A stretch of 64,000 nucleotides of DNA from the NCBI GenBank assembly GCA_965238025.1, contig OZ250162.1, positions 1,178,001-1,242,000 of the forward strand, in the 5' to 3' direction. A program made the translations under genes and the position numbers. Positions 52,950 to 61,811 of the stretch are shown here, piece by piece; position 1 is the first letter of the stretch; each line of letters starts with the position of its first letter. The notes under the pieces were generated by a model. It had not been told where the DNA came from, searched no databases, and saw only the letters and a program-made list of their open reading frames with translations. The DNA is from Pelagihabitans sp965238025 (GTDB lineage: Bacteria > Bacteroidota > Bacteroidia > Flavobacteriales > Flavobacteriaceae).

Positions 52950-53901
52950 AGATATAATCATTGGCGGGGAGACCGTATCTCCGGGAGAAAGTAAGCGCCT
53001 GAAAATAAAAATCGATAGGCTACCGACAGGAACTTTGATCGATATACCGGTTTATGTTGTAAATGCCAAAAAACCCGGTCCTGTAGTCCTTGTTCAAGCG
53101 GGTCTGCATGGGGACGAGATCAATGGCATTGAAATCGTTCGGCGTATGTTGGCCGAAAAGCGCTTTGATATAGATAAAGGCGCCGTTATTGCCGTTCCTA
53201 TTCTCAATATTTTTGGATTTATTCATTTTTCTAGGGATGTGCCCGATGGGAAAGATGTAAACAGAAGTTTTCCAGGAACCAAAACAGGCTCCATGGCCAG
53301 CCGAATTGCGTACCACTACACTTCGGAGATAGTAAATCAGATCGATTATGGCATCGATTTACATACCGGCGGAGGGCAGCGCCATAATTTCCCACAAATT
53401 AGATATACGGCCGAAGATGAGAGAAGTGCCGAATTGGCCAGGGTCTTTAGGGCACCTATTTCGTTTGCCTCAAAGCTTATTAAAGGCTCATTTAGGAATA
53501 TGGCGTACCGCATGGGCAAGCCCATTGTGGTTTTCGAGGCCGGGGAGAGCATGCGTTTTGACGACTACTCCATCATTGAAGGGATGCAGGGCATACTAAA
53601 TGTGCTGAAGCACTTTAAAATGATTAAAAGTATTGAACCGAAATATATAGAACGCGGAAAAACTATCGAGTTAAACGGCCGCCGTTGGTTACGGGCCCCT
53701 ACGGCCGGTATGTTCATACCGGGCATTACCAATGGCAGCGAAATTGTAAAAGGAAAGGAAATAGGGGTAGTTACCGATACCTTTGCCAAACGTACAAAAT
53801 CTATCAAAGCCCCTTTTGATGGAGTAGTATTCTCTGTAAATCACCAAGCTGTTGTAAATCAGGGCGAAGCACTATTTCATGTGGGTAAAAAAGTCGATTG
53901 A
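52912..53901 (+). CDS. AstE/aspartoacylase-type zinc hydrolase
   Basis: Succinylglutamate desuccinylase/aspartoacylase family metallohydrolase, 329 residues. Zinc ligands are seen in VQAGLHGDEINGIEIVRRM (His and Glu) and the next His in DYGIDLHTGGGQRHNFPQIRY; the catalytic Glu is in VVFEAGES. A C-terminal barrel-like domain ends GVVFSVNHQAVVNQGEALFHVG. The start is uncertain: an ATG at 52891 lies within rimK, and 52912 and 52924 are further options. The pair RimK plus desuccinylase suggests addition and removal of an N- or C-terminal acyl/amino acid group, but the substrate is unknown. Confidence 0.87.
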   Translation: MSKEMDEEREGNKDIIIGGETVSPGESKRLKIKIDRLPTGTLIDIPVYVVNAKKPGPVVLVQAGLHGDEINGIEIVRRMLAEKRFDIDKGAVIAVPILNIFGFIHFSRDVPDGKDVNRSFPGTKTGSMASRIAYHYTSEIVNQIDYGIDLHTGGGQRHNFPQIRYTAEDERSAELARVFRAPISFASKLIKGSFRNMAYRMGKPIVVFEAGESMRFDDYSIIEGMQGILNVLKHFKMIKSIEPKYIERGKTIELNGRRWLRAPTAGMFIPGITNGSEIVKGKEIGVVTDTFAKRTKSIKAPFDGVVFSVNHQAVVNQGEALFHVGKKVD

Positions 53902-53976
53902 GGCTGTGGACTTTAACGAAAAACACCAAAATCTGGGTCGAACACCTAGAATTTGGAGTTAAAAATCAGGTGAAAA

Positions 53977-54100
53977 ACAAACTCCTTGGTCTGTTTTTGA
54001 ATAAGTCGTCATTGCTAACCCCATATTCTATTGGGCTTGTGATGTTTTTTGAATTGATGTAGCACTTTTATTTGAACACAAAACCAACTAACAAGTCAGT
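53977..54100. promoter_or_regulatory. Pair of 18-bp dyads, locus C (operator-like)
   Basis: ACAAACTCCTTGGTCTGT at 53977-53994 and ACCAACTAACAAGTCAGT at 54083-54100, 106 bp apart, fit ACMRACY-N4-RGTYNGT. This 231-bp gap is between two convergent genes and so is not an obvious promoter position. Related pairs are at loci 5197-5339 and 26444-26605. Confidence 0.45.
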
Positions 54101-54132
54101 TTTATAAAAATGGCCATTTTGGGCAAAGAATT

Positions 54133-56982
54133 CTATTCTATCTCAAATTCTACCTCTTCTTTTGTTCCATTTCCATCTATTTCAACCGAATATTTTCCTT
54201 TAGGAAGGTATGTTTTTCCATTCTTCGCCTCCTTAAGTTCTATTTTGTTTTTCTTTAAATAAGCTGACTTGCCAATTTTTGAAAAGGCCATGTCATAAGA
54301 CAGTATATTCAAGCCTTCATCACCCTTCATTTCCGTTTCGCTAATTGTGATACCATCAAGGGTCTTTATCTTGGCTGTAAACCCATCGGCCCTATTGCTA
54401 TGAAAAACAACATCTAATCCCGGGGTTTGGGGTTTTCCCCAAGAACTCCATGAATTGCCCCATTGTTTGGAGTGTTTTATGTTTTTGGGCTTGTAAACAT
54501 AGAGGGTTTTGTTCATTATTTCAGGAGTCATTGCCTGAAGGGTTGAAATATCAGCTTTATAAATACTTCGTCCGTGGGTACCGATCAATAGGTGTTTGGC
54601 CTCCGGTTGAATTACAAGGTCATGTACTGCAACGTTAGGCATGCCATTTTGAAAAATCTCCCAGGAATCGCCACGATTAAAGGAAACATAGAGCCCGTTA
54701 TCTGTACCTACAAAGAGTAAATCTTCGTTTTCGGGATCTTCTAGTATCACATTTACAGGAGAAGCTGGAATAGTAGCCGAAATACTCTGCCAAGTGTTTC
54801 CGTAATCATCACTAACATAAATGTAAGGTGTAAAATCATCCCAACGATAGCCGTTTAAGGCAACATATACACGTTCTTTTTTATGCTTTGAGGCTATTAC
54901 ACGGCTTACCCAAAGGTCTTTTGGGAAAGAACTAGAGATAGTAGACCAATTTCCTCCTGCATTTTTTGTTAGTTGAACAAGCCCATCGTCACTTCCGGTA
55001 TATATCAATCCAAATTTAAACGGGGATTCCGAAATTGTGGTTAGGGTGCCGTAGGCCACATTGCCCTGCTTTCCGCCTTGGGTTAAATCGTCTGAAACGA
55101 CCTCCCAATCATCACCCTGGTTCATAGAGCGGTGCAATTTATTTCCTCCCAAATACAAAATATCCTGATTGTGGGGAGAAAGCAAGATAGGGGTTTGCCA
55201 ATTGAAGCGATATGGGGTTTCACCCAATTCGTGCTTAGGCTGAATATATTCACGTGTTCTATTTTCTTTGTTGATACGGAAGTAATTCCCGAACTGATAA
55301 CCTGTATAGACCACATTATGGTTGCGACTATCTATTTGTACCTGCATTCCATCGCCACCAATCAGGGATTTCCAAGAATACTCACCAGATTGATGCCACT
55401 TGCTATTCTCTTTTGCGTTATGCGGCCCGGCCCAAACGCCATTGTCTTGGAGCCCGCCATAAACGTGATAGGGTTCTTGATTATCGACATTTACCGTGTA
55501 AAATTGTCCGACTTGAGGTGAATTGTTCTTTATCCAGTTGGCTCCATCATCGTAGGAAATATTGACACCTCCGTCATTGCCATTAATCAGATGGCCGGGC
55601 ATTTTCGGATTGATCCAAAGAGCGTGATGATCGGCATGAACATTATCACCGTTAATGCTTTTGTATGTTTTTCCACCATCATCCGATTTTATTAAGGGCA
55701 CCCCGGCAAGATAAATGCGGTTAATATCAGCAGGATCTACCCGAATCTGGGCAAAGTAATAGCCATAACTATAAAAGAGGTCGTCTATATAGTTTTCATT
55801 TTGTTTATTCCATGTTTTTCCACCGTCATCACTGCGGTATACCTCAGCTCCGACCACAGGGGTGTCAAACAACATAGAATTCGCATTTTCGAGATATTTG
55901 GCCAAATCCAATGGTTTTGCCGTACCGGAACGAACAAGCTGTTTTACATTATCAGCGCGGTATTTTTCTTGAAAACCGTTGGCTTTTAGGTACGTATTTA
56001 ATTTTTTATCGTCCAGTCTTAGAAAGTCGTCGGCAGACATTGCCTTAAAATCGGCTTTCGTTAATTCTTCCGATTTCTTTTCGGAATCCTTTGATTTTTT
56101 GCGACGAAACTGACTATCGTGCACAGCATAAACCGTTTGATCATTAAAGACGGCAAGCCCAATACGACCTACGCCTTCGCCTGTCGGGAATCCGCTTTCG
56201 GGTGTAGAAACCATGTTCCAAGAGGTACCTCCATCGGTACTTTTATAAATTGCCGAATTGTTACCATTGCCTTTAAAATCCCAAGCCTTTCTATCTTTTT
56301 GCCAAGAGGCGGCATACATGACCATAAAATTATAGGGTGCACAAGCCACATCTATAATTCCAGCATTATTGCTTACAAAAAGGGTTTTTTGCCATGTTTC
56401 ACCCCCATCTGTAGTTTTAAAAACTCCTCGTTCCTCATTGGGAGTATAGAGATGTCCGGTAACTCCAACAACAACTTCCTCAGGATTTTTTGGATTGATA
56501 AGAATACGCCCGATATGATGTGAATCGGAAAGGCCCATGTTTGCCCAGGTTTCTCCTTTATCGATAGATTTTAAAATGCCGATACCAGCATAAGATGAAC
56601 GGGATGCATTGTTTTCGCCAGTACCTACCCAAATGGTGCCGTTTGGCCAATCAACGGCGATATCACCTATATTTTGGGTTTGTGAACCATCTAAGACAGG
56701 TTTGAACGAAGTTCCATTATTATTTGTGTACCAGAGTCCGCCTGAGGCATACCCTACGTAAAATTCCGCTGGATTCTCAGGATTGACATCCAGATCAGTA
56801 ACCCGACCACTCATTACCGTTGGCCCAATATTCTTTATTGGGATGTTCTTTACGATTGAATGCTGACGCATAACCAACTTTTGCTCAAGGGCATCCTTTA
56901 CCGCTGCGGCTTTTGTCGCTGAGGATTGAGCAAAAAGTGCGAGCGGTAGAAAGAACAAAAAAACGGGTAAAATCTTTTTCAT
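54133..56982 (-). CDS. Sortilin/BNR-repeat beta-propeller protein
   Basis: A 949-residue exported protein with a signal peptide (MKKILPVFLFFLPLALFAQS). The body is made of Asp-box and W-containing blades typical of sortilin/VPS10 and BNR glycosyl hydrolase-like propellers: KSIDKGETWANMG, KTTDGGETWQKT, KSTDGGTSWNMV, RSDDGGKTWNKQ, MNQGDDWEVVSDD, VSDDYGNTWQSI, FNRGDSWEIFQNG. The family is common in Bacteroidota and is often annotated as glycosyl hydrolase without proof of activity. No T9SS sorting domain at the C-terminus. Role unknown, probably periplasmic or on the outer surface. Confidence 0.88.
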   Translation of the reverse strand: MKKILPVFLFFLPLALFAQSSATKAAAVKDALEQKLVMRQHSIVKNIPIKNIGPTVMSGRVTDLDVNPENPAEFYVGYASGGLWYTNNNGTSFKPVLDGSQTQNIGDIAVDWPNGTIWVGTGENNASRSSYAGIGILKSIDKGETWANMGLSDSHHIGRILINPKNPEEVVVGVTGHLYTPNEERGVFKTTDGGETWQKTLFVSNNAGIIDVACAPYNFMVMYAASWQKDRKAWDFKGNGNNSAIYKSTDGGTSWNMVSTPESGFPTGEGVGRIGLAVFNDQTVYAVHDSQFRRKKSKDSEKKSEELTKADFKAMSADDFLRLDDKKLNTYLKANGFQEKYRADNVKQLVRSGTAKPLDLAKYLENANSMLFDTPVVGAEVYRSDDGGKTWNKQNENYIDDLFYSYGYYFAQIRVDPADINRIYLAGVPLIKSDDGGKTYKSINGDNVHADHHALWINPKMPGHLINGNDGGVNISYDDGANWIKNNSPQVGQFYTVNVDNQEPYHVYGGLQDNGVWAGPHNAKENSKWHQSGEYSWKSLIGGDGMQVQIDSRNHNVVYTGYQFGNYFRINKENRTREYIQPKHELGETPYRFNWQTPILLSPHNQDILYLGGNKLHRSMNQGDDWEVVSDDLTQGGKQGNVAYGTLTTISESPFKFGLIYTGSDDGLVQLTKNAGGNWSTISSSFPKDLWVSRVIASKHKKERVYVALNGYRWDDFTPYIYVSDDYGNTWQSISATIPASPVNVILEDPENEDLLFVGTDNGLYVSFNRGDSWEIFQNGMPNVAVHDLVIQPEAKHLLIGTHGRSIYKADISTLQAMTPEIMNKTLYVYKPKNIKHSKQWGNSWSSWGKPQTPGLDVVFHSNRADGFTAKIKTLDGITISETEMKGDEGLNILSYDMAFSKIGKSAYLKKNKIELKEAKNGKTYLPKGKYSVEIDGNGTKEEVEFEIE

Positions 56983-57164
56983 GACGTGGTGATTTATATT
57001 GAAAGAGGTAAGTTAAGAATTCCTTTTTAGCAGCCCTAAAGCTTGCGAAAAAACAAATATTTAATCCCCAAAATGCTAAATTGATAATAATGAAGCCGTT
57101 AAAAGTGATTAAAATCAAAATATTTTGTTAAATTTAGCCTCACAAACAACTAAATTATTTAAAA

Positions 57165-57467
57165 ATGGGAGAGTATTTACCGTTAATTATTCAATTGGTT
57201 ACAGGAGCCGTAGGAGGTAACGTAGCTGGAAAATTATTGAAGAATTTATCATTAGGAACTTTAGGAAATTCTATTTCCGGTATTCTAGGTGGTGGCCTTG
57301 GAGGCACTATCTTAGGAATGCTAGGTCTCGGAGGAGGCGCAGCTGCTGGAGTTGACGCTGGGAGTATGGACATTTCCAGTATCCTAGGAAGTGTAGCAGG
57401 TGGTGGTGTAGGTGGTGGTGTTTTGATGGCCATTATCGGAGCCATTAAAAACGCCATGTCAAAATAG
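57165..57467 (+). CDS. Small glycine-rich hydrophobic protein
   Basis: A 100-residue protein with 35% Gly-rich, hydrophobic segments (LVTGAVGGNVAGKLLK, ISGILGGGLGGTILGMLGLGGGAAAG, ILGSVAGGGVGGGVLMAIIGAIKNAMSK). It could be a glycine-zipper membrane protein, the kind seen in DUF-type family members that share these GxxxG runs. No named family recognised. It is followed by a strong terminator, so it is probably expressed on its own. Confidence 0.75.
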   Translation: MGEYLPLIIQLVTGAVGGNVAGKLLKNLSLGTLGNSISGILGGGLGGTILGMLGLGGGAAAGVDAGSMDISSILGSVAGGGVGGGVLMAIIGAIKNAMSK

Positions 57468-57490
57468 TATAATAACCAACTTTAAATTAT

Positions 57491-57529
57491 GCCTCGCGGT
57501 TTCAGTGATGAATCCGCGGGGCTTTTTTT
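57491..57529 (+). terminator. Terminator after the glycine-rich gene
   Basis: GCCTCGCGG (57491-57499) pairs with CCGCGGGGC (57514-57522, one GU) and is followed by TTTTTTT. Strong intrinsic terminator. Confidence 0.9.
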
Positions 57530-57617
57530 GTTATTTTAAATCCTTGCCTTGTATTGACGGGTACTGCTAAAAGACCAAAACAAACATTTTAAGGGAGATT
57601 AAGGAAGGACTTTTTCC

Positions 57618-57625
57618 TATTTTTG
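57618..57625 (+). promoter_or_regulatory. -7 element of the aminopeptidase P gene
   Basis: TATTTTTG, matching TAnnTTTG, 17 bases before the ATG at 57643. No TTTG at the normal distance upstream. Confidence 0.5.
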
Positions 57626-57642
57626 AAAAAATTCAGTTTCCG

Positions 57643-58935
57643 ATGAAATACGAGCAGATTCCCAGTGTACTTTTTGTTAAAAACCGTGAAAAATTTATGA
57701 CTCGGATGATACCCGGCAGCATCGCGGTATTCAACTCCAATGATGTTTATCCTATAAGCGCCGACAGTACCATGCCTTTTGAACAACATCGTGATATTTT
57801 CTATCTAAGTGGGGCAGATCAAGAAGAAACTATTTTGGTTTTATTCCCCGACGCGATTAATCCGAAACATAAAGAAGTATTGTTTGTTCGAGAAACCAAC
57901 GAGCACATTGCCGTTTGGGAAGGGGAGAAACTGACCAAGGAAAGGGCGACTCAGGTTTCTGGAATACAAACCATTTATTGGTTGTCAGATTTTGAAAAGG
58001 TATTTTTTGATTTGATGACCGAGGCCCATACGATTTACTTTAATACAAATGAGCACTACCGGCAGTCCGTAGAGACACAAACGCGGGAAGATCGCTTTAT
58101 TTTGGATTCTCAAAAGAAATTTCCAGCACACCAAGTTGCCAAAAGCAACCCAATCCTCCAAGAAATAAGAGGGGTAAAAGAACCTGAGGAAATAGGTTTG
58201 ATGCAAACGGCTTGTGACATCACCGGAAAAGGATTTCGACGTTTATTAGGGTTTATAAGACCCGGGGTTTGGGAGTATGAAATTGAGGCCGAGTTGTTGC
58301 ATGAATTTATACGTAACCGCTCTAAAGGCTTTGCTTATACACCCATAATCGCTTCAGGGAATAATGCCAACGTATTGCACTATATCGAGAACAATCAACA
58401 ATGTAAGGATGGTGATATGATTTTAATGGATGTAGCGGCCGAATACGCCAACTACTCCAGCGATCTTACGCGCACCATTCCGGTCAATGGCCGATTTACG
58501 GATAGACAGAAAGCTGTGTATAATGCTGTGCTACGTGTTAAAAATGAGGCAACCAAAATGCTGGTTCCCGGAACACTTTGGGCAGAATATCATAAAGAAT
58601 GTGGTAAAATCATGACCTCTGAATTATTAGGATTGGGGTTGCTGGACAAAGCGGACGTACAAAAGCAAAACCCCGAGAGGCCTGCTTATAAAAAGTACTT
58701 TATGCACGGTACAAGCCATCACATTGGGTTGGACACACATGATTATGGAGCATTAAAAACACCAATGAAAGCCAATATGGTCTTTACGGTGGAACCCGGA
58801 ATCTATATTCCTAAAGAAAAGATGGGTGTGCGAATCGAGGATGATGTGGTAATTCAAGAAAGGGGCGAGCCTTTTAATTTAATGGGGAACATTCCAATTG
58901 AGGTGGAGGAAATAGAGCAAATAATGAATAAATAG
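57643..58935 (+). CDS. pepP: Xaa-Pro aminopeptidase (aminopeptidase P)
   Basis: M24 metallopeptidase that removes the N-terminal residue from X-Pro peptides. 430 residues: N-terminal aminopeptidase P domain (about 1-170) and a pita-bread C-terminal domain. Metal ligands: Asp in LMDVAAEYANYSSDLTRTIPVNG, His in HGTSHHIGLDTHDYG, Glu in FTVEPGIYIP and VRIEDDVVI. All five are present. It is divergent from the convergent-ended DUF4337-like gene downstream. Confidence 0.95.
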   Translation: MKYEQIPSVLFVKNREKFMTRMIPGSIAVFNSNDVYPISADSTMPFEQHRDIFYLSGADQEETILVLFPDAINPKHKEVLFVRETNEHIAVWEGEKLTKERATQVSGIQTIYWLSDFEKVFFDLMTEAHTIYFNTNEHYRQSVETQTREDRFILDSQKKFPAHQVAKSNPILQEIRGVKEPEEIGLMQTACDITGKGFRRLLGFIRPGVWEYEIEAELLHEFIRNRSKGFAYTPIIASGNNANVLHYIENNQQCKDGDMILMDVAAEYANYSSDLTRTIPVNGRFTDRQKAVYNAVLRVKNEATKMLVPGTLWAEYHKECGKIMTSELLGLGLLDKADVQKQNPERPAYKKYFMHGTSHHIGLDTHDYGALKTPMKANMVFTVEPGIYIPKEKMGVRIEDDVVIQERGEPFNLMGNIPIEVEEIEQIMNK

Positions 58936-58949
58936 CTCACTTCATAATA

Positions 58950-59555
58950 TCACATTAAGATATAATACCCATAAAAGCAAATGGCAATACCAATGAAGGC
59001 CGTTGCTATCATTAGTCCTATAAGTAACTGATGTAGTTTTAGGTCTTCACTTATAATAAGCCCTAAAACACCGAAAACTATGCTTATTTGAAGAAATAGA
59101 ATGCCTATTTCAATTTTTGCTGCTAATTTTGAATAGGTCTGGGATATTTCTTCCGTTTTTTTTAAGCCAATAATTTTCCCCAACTCCCCGTCTAAATCTT
59201 GGGACCAAGCAGAATTTGGGATGCTTGCCGAACCTAATAAAATTTCCGTTTTTTCTTCTTCATATTTATAAGCCTGTGCACTTGCCCTATTAATCTCAAA
59301 TCGAATTTCAGCCGTTTTTTCTTTGTTTACTATATCGGTTTTGAGAAGCGATACTAGAAAATCACGTTGATTTTCTTTCAAAACCTGCTTAATGCTCTTC
59401 GCATTATACCAGCTAGAATAGGCCACATGTTTGAAATTGGCAATTGCTATTTCTTCCTGCAACTTGCCATGAATCACCTTCATGATTGCCAAAAGTGCTA
59501 TGATGATAATTATGATTACGCCTCCGCGATTTTCTATTTTGTTTTTTTTGGTCAT
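58950..59555 (-). CDS. DUF4337-like membrane protein
   Basis: A 201-residue protein: one N-terminal membrane helix (GGVIIIIIIALLAIMKVIHG), a charged middle domain with NFKHVAYSSWYNAKSIKQ (cf. the WxYYQAKSIKQ motif of DUF4337) and a coiled stretch, then two C-terminal membrane helices (IGILFLQISIVFGVLGLII and LLIGLMIATAFIGIAICFYGYYI). Topology with a soluble middle is like that family. An ORF reaches 59618, but the ATG at 59555 (MTKKNKIENRG) is the likely start. Function unknown. Confidence 0.75.
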   Translation of the reverse strand: MTKKNKIENRGGVIIIIIIALLAIMKVIHGKLQEEIAIANFKHVAYSSWYNAKSIKQVLKENQRDFLVSLLKTDIVNKEKTAEIRFEINRASAQAYKYEEEKTEILLGSASIPNSAWSQDLDGELGKIIGLKKTEEISQTYSKLAAKIEIGILFLQISIVFGVLGLIISEDLKLHQLLIGLMIATAFIGIAICFYGYYILM

Positions 59556-59726
59556 TACCGAGATGTGAAATTTAAAATTGTCTTTTGACACGAGAAAAAT
59601 CCAGGTAGGTATTGCCAAAAGGAATTTAAAATGAAGATGGGGGGTCTTACAAGGCAGTTAGCTGCTTAAATTATCTTTTCAGAAGTAACGTGCCATGATA
59701 CTTATACGTGCAGATTTTGTTTTTGG

Positions 59727-59752
59727 ATTTTATTGAACAAACCCAATAAAAT
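59727..59752. other. Hairpin downstream of brnQ
   Basis: ATTTTATTG (59727-59735) pairs with CAATAAAAT (59744-59752) with an 8-base loop. It is AT-rich and lacks a long T-run, so it is at most a weak terminator for brnQ on the minus strand. Confidence 0.4.
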
Positions 59753-59780
59753 AAGGAGAAATAATCCTACAAAACTTGAA

Positions 59781-61064
59781 TTATCGCACTTCTTTTTGTT
59801 TTAATTTCCATGAATTTACCAAAACAAAAACCACAATTGCTGGTAGAACCCACCCCATACTAAATGTGCTAAACGGAATATAGAATTGAAGACCAGCAAT
59901 GGCATCACCCAATCCAATACTGCTTAAAAAATCTGGAAGACTAAAAATACAAGTAGTAATAACAACGGTCTTGAACACTCTTGGGGTTGCGAATTTTTCG
60001 GGAACAACGTTCAGCAAGATCAATACGATGGTAATGGGATATAGGAACATTAAAGCTGGTATGGCAACGGCTATAATATAGTGTACATCAAACTGACCCA
60101 TGACCACCCCGAGTACACAGCCAATTATAGCGGTTATAAGGTAGGCCTGTTTAGAATCCTTAAAACGATGTTTTACGAAATCGGCGGTACCGGTAACAAT
60201 TCCGACGGCGGTGGTAAAGCAGGCAAGACCTACTAGAATACTCAGCAATAAGTTAGCGGTATTTCCCATGGTTTTAATACTGATACCCCTTAACAATGCC
60301 GTTCGCGAGACATCCACCGGAAATAGGTCGTGTACTAGCGCACCCGTAACAATGAGTCCGGTATAGATAAGAAATAGCCCTAGCCCGGCTATCCAACCTG
60401 CCCTTCGAATCATGGTTTTCTTTTCTTCGTATGACGCTGCAGCGTTTTTTAGATTGATAGAAACAATAATGACCCCGCCAACAACAACAGCCCCTATAGC
60501 ATCAAAGGTTTGATAGCCTTCCAGGACACCATCGGTAAAAGGACTTTCAAAAACGGTAGTCCCAAAAACAAAATCATTGGAAAAAATGGTAAGGCCAATT
60601 ATCAATAGGAGTATTATAATAATCCCTGGGGTCAATAACTTACCAATGATGTTCAGTATTTTAGACCTATTTATGACGAATATAAATACCAGAGCAAAAT
60701 ATATAGTGCTGGTTAGCCAGGGTGAAGATCCAAAATAAGGAGCAATGGCCATCTCGTGGGTTACCGCCGCCGTGCGTGGGGAGGGTAAACTTATTGAGAT
60801 TGCATAAATCAAAAAGGAATACACCAAGCTAAAGGAGGGGGACACTTTTTTGCCAAAATCAAAAATTGTGCCTTGAAGTTTGGCATGAGCCAAAATACCA
60901 AAGATGGGGATAAGCACTGCAGAAAGGCAAAAACCTAGGACAACGAGCCACCATAAGTTTCCCGATTGAAAGCCCAATAATGGGGGTAAAATTAAATTTC
61001 CTGCTCCAAAGAATAATGAAAAAAGTGCAAAGGCGGTAACAAAAGTCTCTTTTCGGGTGCTCAT
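59781..61064 (-). CDS. brnQ: Branched-chain amino acid transporter BrnQ
   Basis: Na+- or H+-coupled carrier for Leu, Ile and Val of the LIVCS family, 427 residues with about 12 helices. Start TRKETFVTAFALFSLFFGAGNLILPPLLGFQSG is the family signature, followed by ISLPSPRTAAVTHEMAIAPYFG. The TTG at 61070 is in frame; the ATG at 61064 is preferred. A TATCTTTC-like -7 element at 61111-61104 (minus) is close to consensus. Confidence 0.93.
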   Translation of the reverse strand: MSTRKETFVTAFALFSLFFGAGNLILPPLLGFQSGNLWWLVVLGFCLSAVLIPIFGILAHAKLQGTIFDFGKKVSPSFSLVYSFLIYAISISLPSPRTAAVTHEMAIAPYFGSSPWLTSTIYFALVFIFVINRSKILNIIGKLLTPGIIIILLLIIGLTIFSNDFVFGTTVFESPFTDGVLEGYQTFDAIGAVVVGGVIIVSINLKNAAASYEEKKTMIRRAGWIAGLGLFLIYTGLIVTGALVHDLFPVDVSRTALLRGISIKTMGNTANLLLSILVGLACFTTAVGIVTGTADFVKHRFKDSKQAYLITAIIGCVLGVVMGQFDVHYIIAVAIPALMFLYPITIVLILLNVVPEKFATPRVFKTVVITTCIFSLPDFLSSIGLGDAIAGLQFYIPFSTFSMGWVLPAIVVFVLVNSWKLKQKEVR

Positions 61065-61070
61065 TGACAA

Positions 61071-61376
61071 TTAAATGGCTGTTGGTTCTTTATGGTTTCT
61101 GCCGAAAGATAAGCAAATCGAAAGCTCCAAAATCTACAGATTATCAAATTTTAATGGAATTAACATTGCATTTTATCGAAGATTTTGAACTTTTCATCTA
61201 AATAAACTCCGTTCGTCGAAAATATGTGTGTTTGGGAAGAGACTTTCAAATAAAAAAGACATGATTCCCGTTCGATAATAAAGCATTCTTTGTAAGACTG
61301 TTTTTAGTGAGCCCAATCTAAAACTTCCTCGTCCCGAGATTCCCAAAGTCCTGGTTCGATTTTTAAACCTACTAGC
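61071..61376. other. Intergenic region upstream of brnQ and the zinc-ribbon gene
   Basis: A 306-bp gap between divergent genes. It carries TTTATCGAAGATTTTGAAC at 61172-61190 and the related GTTCGTCGAAAATATG at 61211, relatives of the motif at 39046-39130. No gene was seen. Confidence 0.4.
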
Positions 61377-61595
61377 ATGAAAAAAGTATTTTGCAACCTG
61401 TTCGGACACCACTACTCCGTCTCAAAAAAAGTAACGCAGCACATTAACGAATACAAATGTATTCATTGTGGCAAAGAGGTTACTACCGATGTAAGTGGAC
61501 ACCTTTCAATTCTGACCCCTGAATTACAGGATATTAATAATACTTTAAAAAGTATTTATCAAAAAAGACATAGCGCCGCAAAACAAGTGGCCTAA
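61377..61595 (+). CDS. Small zinc-ribbon-like protein
   Basis: A 72-residue basic protein, MKKVFCNLFGHHYSVSKKVTQ at the start, with a Cys-x2-Cys pair in YKCIHCGKEV that, with Cys6 and the HH pair, could bind a metal. The C-terminus is helical (ILTPELQDINNTLKSIYQKRHSAAKQVA). Conserved small proteins of this build occur in flavobacteria, but I know of no assigned role. A terminator follows at 61742. Confidence 0.75.
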   Translation: MKKVFCNLFGHHYSVSKKVTQHINEYKCIHCGKEVTTDVSGHLSILTPELQDINNTLKSIYQKRHSAAKQVA

Positions 61596-61741
61596 CTATG
61601 CTTTGGCACGGTTTTACTATCGTTTATGGTAAACCATTATAAGGAATTTCCTGAAAATTAAGCCAAGCCCGCATCTTCACTGTCGTTCGCCCCACAACAG
61701 TAAAGCAGGACTGCACTTCGATTTTTGGGAATTTTTTACAG

Positions 61742-61769
61742 AACCCGACCTAGAAGGTCGGGTTTTTGT
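61742..61769 (+). terminator. Terminator upstream of thiL end
   Basis: AACCCGACC (61742-61750) pairs perfectly with GGTCGGGTT (61756-61764), followed by TTTG. It lies 146 bp after the zinc-ribbon gene and 48 bp from the convergent thiL end, so it may serve both. Confidence 0.85.
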
Positions 61770-61811
61770 TTTACTGAATTTGGCCAATCAACAGATCAAA
61801 AAATAGAATTG

